From contig NZ_FOVG01000001.1 of assembly GCF_900115075.1 (NCBI RefSeq), forward strand, positions 186,001 to 250,000: a stretch of 64,000 nucleotides of DNA, read 5' to 3'. Made by a program: the position numbers and the translations under genes. Below are positions 60,031 through 64,000 of this stretch, one piece after another. How positions within the stretch are numbered: position 1 is the stretch's first letter; each line of letters opens with the position of its first letter. This DNA comes from Candidatus Pantoea varia. GTDB lineage: Bacteria > Pseudomonadota > Gammaproteobacteria > Enterobacterales > Enterobacteriaceae. Under the pieces are notes generated by a model. It was not told the DNA's origin, did not search any database, and worked only from the letters and a program-made list of their open reading frames with translations.

Positions 60031-61629
60031 TCAGTTATTCCGGGAGGGGTTTTGAATCAAAGTTTGAGGCGGCCAGACCCGTTTTGGCAGGATGGCGGTA
60101 AGCAATAACAGGCAGGCGGCAAAGCCGGTCAGCATCAGCCAGCTATCGCTCAGACTCAGCACCGTGGCCTGATGCCGGATCAGCGTGGCGAATCCGCTGA
60201 GGTTATCGCTGGCGCTGATGCTGCCATCCGGCAATAGCGGCAAACTGCGGCTGGCCTGATCGGCTGTCGGCGCGGTCATCAGCCAGCTGCGGCTGGCCGC
60301 CTGATTAATCAGGACACTGGAATGAAATTGTTCACGATGGGAGAGGAATACCTCAACCAGCGTGGAGGCAGCGATGCTGGAGAAGCCGCGCACCGTATTA
60401 AACATCGCCGAGGCAAACGGGCCTTCTGGTGGGGCCACAACGCTGGTAGCGCTCATCAGTATCGGCAAAATGATCATCGGTTGTCCGAACGCCTGCAGGA
60501 CCTGTAGCAGCCAGAAATTCTGTCGCGCCCAGTCGCTGGTGATCTGCGTGCCCAGCAGACAGGAGGTCACCAGCAGGCCAGCGCCCGCCGTCAGCATCCA
60601 GCGGCAGTCAATCCAGCGGATATTGAGCAGTGCCGCAATCAGCGGCGCGATCAGCAGTTGCGGCAGGCCCACCGTCAGTGCCAGCGGGGCAAACTCAAGG
60701 GTGCGGAAGCCGCTAACCTGAGCAAAATAGGCCGACGGCAGCGCGGAACCTGAAAGCCCCAGGATGAGCACGCAGGCCAGCCCCAGCAGGCCGTGCGCCA
60801 GATTAGGTCGCCGGAGCATCTGCAATTTAAACAGCGGCAGCGGGTGAAACCACTCGTTGATCAGGAAAACCAGCATCAGCGGCAGCGCGGCAAGCAGCAT
60901 ACCGGCAATCAGCGGCGAGTTTAGCCAGTCGAGGCGTTCACCCTGGGTCAGCACCAGAACCAGCAGCGCGACAGCACTGCAGCCGGTCACCATGCCAAAC
61001 AGATCGATCTGCTGAAAGCGTTCCGGACGCAGCGGGTCCTGCGGTATGCCCCAGCTGATCAGTGTCATGGCAATCAGCATGCCGGGCACCACCTGCCAGA
61101 ACACCATCATCCAGCTCACATGGTCGGTCCACAATGAGGCCAGCGAAGCGGCCATATTAGGGCCAAATGTCGCGGTCAGGGCATAGCCCGCCAGGCCAAA
61201 CAGTTTAAAGGGCGGCGGCAGAAAGCGCAGGGCGACGGTCATCAGCATCGGCGGCAGTGCGCCACCAAACAGGCCTTGTAGCACGCGCAGGGTGATAAAC
61301 AGCGTCGGATCCGGTACCAGCGGCAGCAGAATGCCGGTCAGCATAAATCCCGCCGACACGCCGAGCGTAAAACGCCGCAGCGACAGGGTGACGGCGAACC
61401 AGGGCGCTATCATCATGGCCGCCACTTCTGCTGCCTGATAACCAGAAATGATCCAGCTACCCTGATCGAAACCGATGCCGATCGCGGCACGGATATCGGC
61501 CAGCGCGATATCACTGACGCGATCGTTCAGCCCGGAGGTCAGCGCAGCAATGAGCACGCCGACCAGGCCGAGAGCCAGTCGCAGTGTAAAAGGATGAGGG
61601 GCCGGCGCGGCGGCTGGCTTAGCGTTCAT
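60031..61629 (-). CDS. EmrB-like MFS drug transporter (DHA2, 14 TM)
   Basis: A 532-residue proton/drug antiporter with about 14 TM helices. Early TMs: LGLVGVLIAALTSGLNDRVSDIALADIRAAIGIGFDQGSWIISGYQAAEVAAMMIAPWFAVTLSLRRFTLGVSAGFMLTG, in the place of MFS motif A; RVLQGLFGGALPPMLMTVALRFL is the antiporter motif region. The large loop near residues 430-480 fits DHA2 members. It forms an operon with the adaptor and is divergent from an IclR-type regulator. The canonical Asp in TM1 (NDRVSD) is kept. Substrate unknown. Confidence 0.88.
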   Translation of the reverse strand: MNAKPAAAPAPHPFTLRLALGLVGVLIAALTSGLNDRVSDIALADIRAAIGIGFDQGSWIISGYQAAEVAAMMIAPWFAVTLSLRRFTLGVSAGFMLTGILLPLVPDPTLFITLRVLQGLFGGALPPMLMTVALRFLPPPFKLFGLAGYALTATFGPNMAASLASLWTDHVSWMMVFWQVVPGMLIAMTLISWGIPQDPLRPERFQQIDLFGMVTGCSAVALLVLVLTQGERLDWLNSPLIAGMLLAALPLMLVFLINEWFHPLPLFKLQMLRRPNLAHGLLGLACVLILGLSGSALPSAYFAQVSGFRTLEFAPLALTVGLPQLLIAPLIAALLNIRWIDCRWMLTAGAGLLVTSCLLGTQITSDWARQNFWLLQVLQAFGQPMIILPILMSATSVVAPPEGPFASAMFNTVRGFSSIAASTLVEVFLSHREQFHSSVLINQAASRSWLMTAPTADQASRSLPLLPDGSISASDNLSGFATLIRHQATVLSLSDSWLMLTGFAACLLLLTAILPKRVWPPQTLIQNPSRNN

Positions 61630-61657
61630 TGCAGGCGATCTCGTTATTATGATGCAG

Positions 61658-61676
61658 TGTACTGCGATGTGATACA
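61658..61676. promoter_or_regulatory. Operator-like repeat 1 in the efflux/IclR intergenic region
   Basis: TGTACTGCGATGTGATACA, an imperfect palindrome with TGTA and TACA ends. It matches the site at 61703 at 15 of 19 positions. Confidence 0.6.
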
Positions 61677-61680
61677 GGGC

Positions 61681-61690
61681 GTAATATTAC
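61681..61690. promoter_or_regulatory. Perfect palindrome between the two operator-like repeats
   Basis: GTAATATTAC, a perfect 10-bp palindrome midway between the two 19-bp repeats; it shares the GTA...TAC ends. Confidence 0.45.
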
Positions 61691-61702
61691 ATCCCGGTAT
61701 GC

Positions 61703-61721
61703 TGTATTGCAATGTGGTACA
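61703..61721. promoter_or_regulatory. Operator-like repeat 2 in the efflux/IclR intergenic region
   Basis: TGTATTGCAATGTGGTACA, 45 bp (about four helical turns) from repeat 1 and in the same orientation. Likely binding sites for the adjacent IclR-type protein. Confidence 0.6.
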
Positions 61722-61778
61722 GGCTGTAAAAAGTGCGGCATTCGCGCTACAGTAAGGCAGCTCAAACAGGACGACGCT

Positions 61779-62564
61779 ATGGCACATCAACCCTCCAGCC
61801 GCGAGGAGGAAAAAACGGGCGGTATTCAGGTCATCGCCCGTGCGGCAAAAATTCTTAATGCGCTGGGCGAACAGCCTGGCGGCATGAGCCTCGGCGAGAT
61901 CGCTCAGGCGGTGGAACTGCCCCGTTCAACGGTGCAGCGCATTGTCGCCGCCCTCGACAGTGCGGAACTGGTGCGCAGCAGTGGGGCGGGTGGACTGCGG
62001 TTAGGGCCTGCACTGTTAAAACTGATCTCCAGCGTCCATACCGACGTGGTCGATCTCGTTAGTCCGCTGCTGGAAAAACTCTCTTCCGACACCAATGAAA
62101 CGGTCTCGCTGGCGCGCGCCAGTGGCAGCCAACTGGCGATTATCCATCATGTGGTGGCGTCGCGTGAGCTTCGGGTGGTTCCGCACATGGGGCTCAATCT
62201 GCCGCTCTACAGCACCTCCGGTGGACGAGCGCTGCTGGCGCTGGAGTGTGAAAAGGATGTGCGGACGATCGTCGGCGACGCCTGGCAGGAGTTAACCGAT
62301 ATGACGGTGAAAACACTGCCGCAGTTGCTGCAACTTATCAGGGAAGTGCGCGAAACCGGTATCGCCGTGGATCGCGGTGAAACGCTGGAAGGGATCTCTA
62401 CCATGGCGTTTGCGCTGGATACGCTGTTTGGTCGCTTTTCTGTCTCTTTACTGGTGCCCTCTGCTCGTTTTCTGCGACACGAAGCCCGTTTTCGTGACGA
62501 GATGCTGAAGTGCAAAGAGGCGCTGATGCGTGAAATTGGCAAAGTCGCCGCGATAGAAGGATAA
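61779..62564 (+). CDS. IclR-family transcriptional regulator
   Basis: A 261-residue regulator; ATG at 61779 behind AGGACG. An N-terminal winged helix (IQVIARAAKILNALGEQPGGMSLGEIAQAVELPRSTVQRIVAALDSAELV) is followed by the IclR effector domain (SSDTNETVSLARASGSQLAIIHHVVASRELRVVPHMGLNLPLYSTSGGRALLA and RETGIAVDRGETLEGISTMAFAL). It is divergent from the efflux pair and only 7 bp from the universal stress gene, so it heads a likely three-gene operon and probably controls both sides. The effector is unknown. Confidence 0.9.
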   Translation: MAHQPSSREEEKTGGIQVIARAAKILNALGEQPGGMSLGEIAQAVELPRSTVQRIVAALDSAELVRSSGAGGLRLGPALLKLISSVHTDVVDLVSPLLEKLSSDTNETVSLARASGSQLAIIHHVVASRELRVVPHMGLNLPLYSTSGGRALLALECEKDVRTIVGDAWQELTDMTVKTLPQLLQLIREVRETGIAVDRGETLEGISTMAFALDTLFGRFSVSLLVPSARFLRHEARFRDEMLKCKEALMREIGKVAAIEG

Positions 62565-62571
62565 GCATCTG

Positions 62572-63024
62572 ATGAAAACCCTACTGATGGCCATTGATCA
62601 CTCTCCGGTCGCGGAGAAAGTGGTTGCCTTAACCATTGAAGAAGCGCTGGCGCATCGTGCCGATGTGGTCGTGCTCTGCTGTGTCGATCCTGCCTACTCC
62701 TCCTGTAATCAGCCGATGGAAATCGACGCGGGTGAAGACCCGGCCGATTTTGTGGCGGCGCAGGATGAGCAGAATACGGCGGAAATGGTGGTGCGCCATG
62801 CCCTGGCACCGTTACTGCGTGCGGGCATTAATGCGCGCGGCATGATTCTGGCGGGGGACGCGGCAGATACCATCGTTGCCCAGTCGCAGCAGCTCAAGGC
62901 CAGCATGATTATCATGGGACGCCGCCATCTCTCCTCTTTTAACCGGCTGTTAAAAGGCTCGGTCAGCGCATCGGTTATCGAACGTGCTCACTGTCCTGTG
63001 CTGATCGATGTACGTAAGGATTAA
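62572..63024 (+). CDS. Universal stress protein (UspA family)
   Basis: A 150-residue UspA-fold protein. It begins MKTLLMAIDHSPVAEKVVALTIEEAL, and its C-terminal nucleotide-binding motif is MGRRHLSSFNRLLKGSVSASVIERAHCPVLI, i.e. the G-x(n)-GS pattern of ATP-binding members, although the first Gly pair is written GRR. Seven bases after the IclR gene and 9 bases before the next gene. Precise function unknown. Confidence 0.87.
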   Translation: MKTLLMAIDHSPVAEKVVALTIEEALAHRADVVVLCCVDPAYSSCNQPMEIDAGEDPADFVAAQDEQNTAEMVVRHALAPLLRAGINARGMILAGDAADTIVAQSQQLKASMIIMGRRHLSSFNRLLKGSVSASVIERAHCPVLIDVRKD

Positions 63025-63033
63025 TCCCGCAGC

Positions 63034-63840
63034 ATGAATTCTCTGCTTTTTATTACGCTGGCCGCGTTTGCGCTGCTGGCGATGATCGTTATTGTGCTGA
63101 TCAAAACTACCCGGCTGCGTTTGTGGCAGGGGCTGATCCTCTTTCTGCTGCCACTGATACTGGCGAATCTGCTCTGGTTCAGCTGGGTCGCGCCGCATCA
63201 GGTACAGGCGACTCAGCGTGAGCAGGCGGTGAATCAACTGGCAAAGATGCCAGGCTATCGGGTGCTGCAAACTCAGGAACCGTCGTTATGGCTATTACTG
63301 ACCCAGGAGCTGACCCGTCGAATCCGCGAGGGGGAACCAGCAGACAAAGCAACGGGCGAGCTGCGGGGCTGGCTGATTGAGGTTATTAATCAGCGGCTGA
63401 TGCGTGGAACGGATGCAGCGGTCGTTGACTATATCAGCGTCTCGGTTGAAGAGATGCGGGCGCTGAACCAGATCGATCCGGGCCTCTGCTTCCGTTATCT
63501 CTATCCGCAGGTAAGTGGTGGCATCAATTTGCAGACTACGCTGCCACCGTCGCTGAATCGCAAAGAGGCGGATGCCATGGAGCAGCTGCTGCTCAACAGC
63601 CCTCCACCTGAACAGCCACTGGATAAGACGCAGGCCCAGGATGATCTGCAACAGATCGTCGAGCGGCTCTCTCTGAAATGGGGCGACAAGCTGCAGCAGC
63701 TGAATATGCCTGCCGACACGGCGGTTGATCGCTCTTCGCTGTGTGCCATGTCGATTGATCTCTATAGTGCCATTCTGGCATTACCTGACAAGCGCGCCGC
63801 GAACCTGTTACGTAGAATGATTGCTCTGACGGGTCAGTGA
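63034..63840 (+). CDS. Unknown membrane protein
   Basis: A 268-residue protein with two N-terminal TM helices (residues 4-23 and 30-52; LLFITLAAFALLAMIVIVLI and LWQGLILFLLPLILANLLWF), then a soluble region of about 210 residues. The soluble part has YRVLQTQEPSLWLLLTQELTRRI, ALNQIDPGLCFRYLYPQVSGG and PSLNRKEADAMEQLLLNSPPPEQPLD. I do not recognise a family. It is 9 bases behind the universal stress gene and probably belongs to the iclR-usp operon; a hairpin region follows its stop. Confidence 0.75.
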   Translation: MNSLLFITLAAFALLAMIVIVLIKTTRLRLWQGLILFLLPLILANLLWFSWVAPHQVQATQREQAVNQLAKMPGYRVLQTQEPSLWLLLTQELTRRIREGEPADKATGELRGWLIEVINQRLMRGTDAAVVDYISVSVEEMRALNQIDPGLCFRYLYPQVSGGINLQTTLPPSLNRKEADAMEQLLLNSPPPEQPLDKTQAQDDLQQIVERLSLKWGDKLQQLNMPADTAVDRSSLCAMSIDLYSAILALPDKRAANLLRRMIALTGQ

Positions 63841-63852
63841 GCGGCAGTGAAA

Positions 63853-63884
63853 AGCGGGCAAAAAAAAGCCCGCTTAGCGCGGGC
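63853..63884 (+). terminator. Overlapping hairpins after the last gene
   Basis: AGCGGGC-A8-GCCCGCT and the alternative GCCCGC-5 nt-GCGGGC share an arm. They begin 12 bp after the stop codon. No long T run follows on the plus strand, whereas the minus strand has an internal T8 stretch. Confidence 0.5.
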
Positions 63885-64000
63885 AGGGAAGAGAGGAACA
63901 GATTTATTATTTTTGGCATTTCCTGGTGTGGTGCAGTCTTCGTTTGGTCTGACTGCATCCTGACACGTCCGTCACGATAGCGATAGCCATTTAATCGTAT
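63885..64000. other. Window end without a recognised gene
   Basis: About 115 bp with no credible frame on either strand; probably intergenic. Confidence 0.4.

Overview
The window is a chromosomal segment of an enterobacterium, most likely Pantoea or a close relative in Erwiniaceae. The reasons are that most proteins read as close relatives of Escherichia coli proteins (AcrD, NarQ, CysPUWAM, ZipA, LigA, GltX, Glk, AlaC), that gene order follows the E. coli 54-56 min region in long blocks, and that an indolepyruvate decarboxylase gene typical of plant-associated Pantoea/Enterobacter is present. The genus is an inference from remembered protein families; no search was run.

Layout: 1-5.6 kb carries acrD (cut by the window edge) followed by a nitrate-sensing narP/narQ pair, all on the minus strand. 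5.8-9.9 kb carries a small periplasmic YdgH/BhsA-type protein, ansP, nudK and ypfG. 9.9-16.5 kb on the minus strand carries ampH, the talA-tktB pentose-phosphate pair, hemF and amiA. 16.7-25.5 kb on the plus strand carries ypeA-yfeZ-yfeY, the sulfate/thiosulfate operon cysPUWA-cysM and a CpxRA-like two-component pair. 25.6-30.5 kb on the minus strand carries ptsH-ptsI-crr, cysK and cysZ. 30.7-36.5 kb carries zipA, ligA, ypeB, yfeH, yfeR and a FlxA-like gene.

36.5-41.1 kb is rich in stable RNA genes. A minus-strand operon of three tRNA-Val and one tRNA-Lys is followed by three 179-bp tandem units, each carrying a copy of the last 18 nt of the tRNA-Lys gene and its own terminator. Then come gltX, yfeC, a formate/nitrite-type channel and two tRNA-Ala(GGC) genes. 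Between the second tRNA-Ala and nupC lies about 5.1 kb of foreign-looking, partly AT-rich DNA. It is bounded by a 12-bp direct repeat of the tRNA 3' end and encodes an HNH protein, two single-TM proteins, a GrlR-like protein and an unknown protein, but no recognisable integrase. It is the main accessory island of the window.

46.5-58.8 kb returns to backbone: nupC, mntH (with an MntR-type palindrome), ypeC, an aldo/keto reductase, ipdC, glk, the ypdAB pyruvate-sensing pair, a GNAT acetyltransferase, alaC and the tiny membrane protein gene ypdK. 59-63.8 kb holds an EmrAB-like efflux pair facing an IclR-type regulator that is tightly linked to a universal stress protein and an unknown membrane protein. 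The shared promoter region carries repeated operator-like palindromes.

The genes come together around sulfur assimilation (cysPUWAM, cysK, cysZ), sugar phosphotransfer and carbon flux (ptsHI-crr, glk, talA-tktB, ypdAB, alaC, ipdC), envelope maintenance (ampH, amiA, zipA, CpxRA-like) and efflux (acrD, EmrAB-like).
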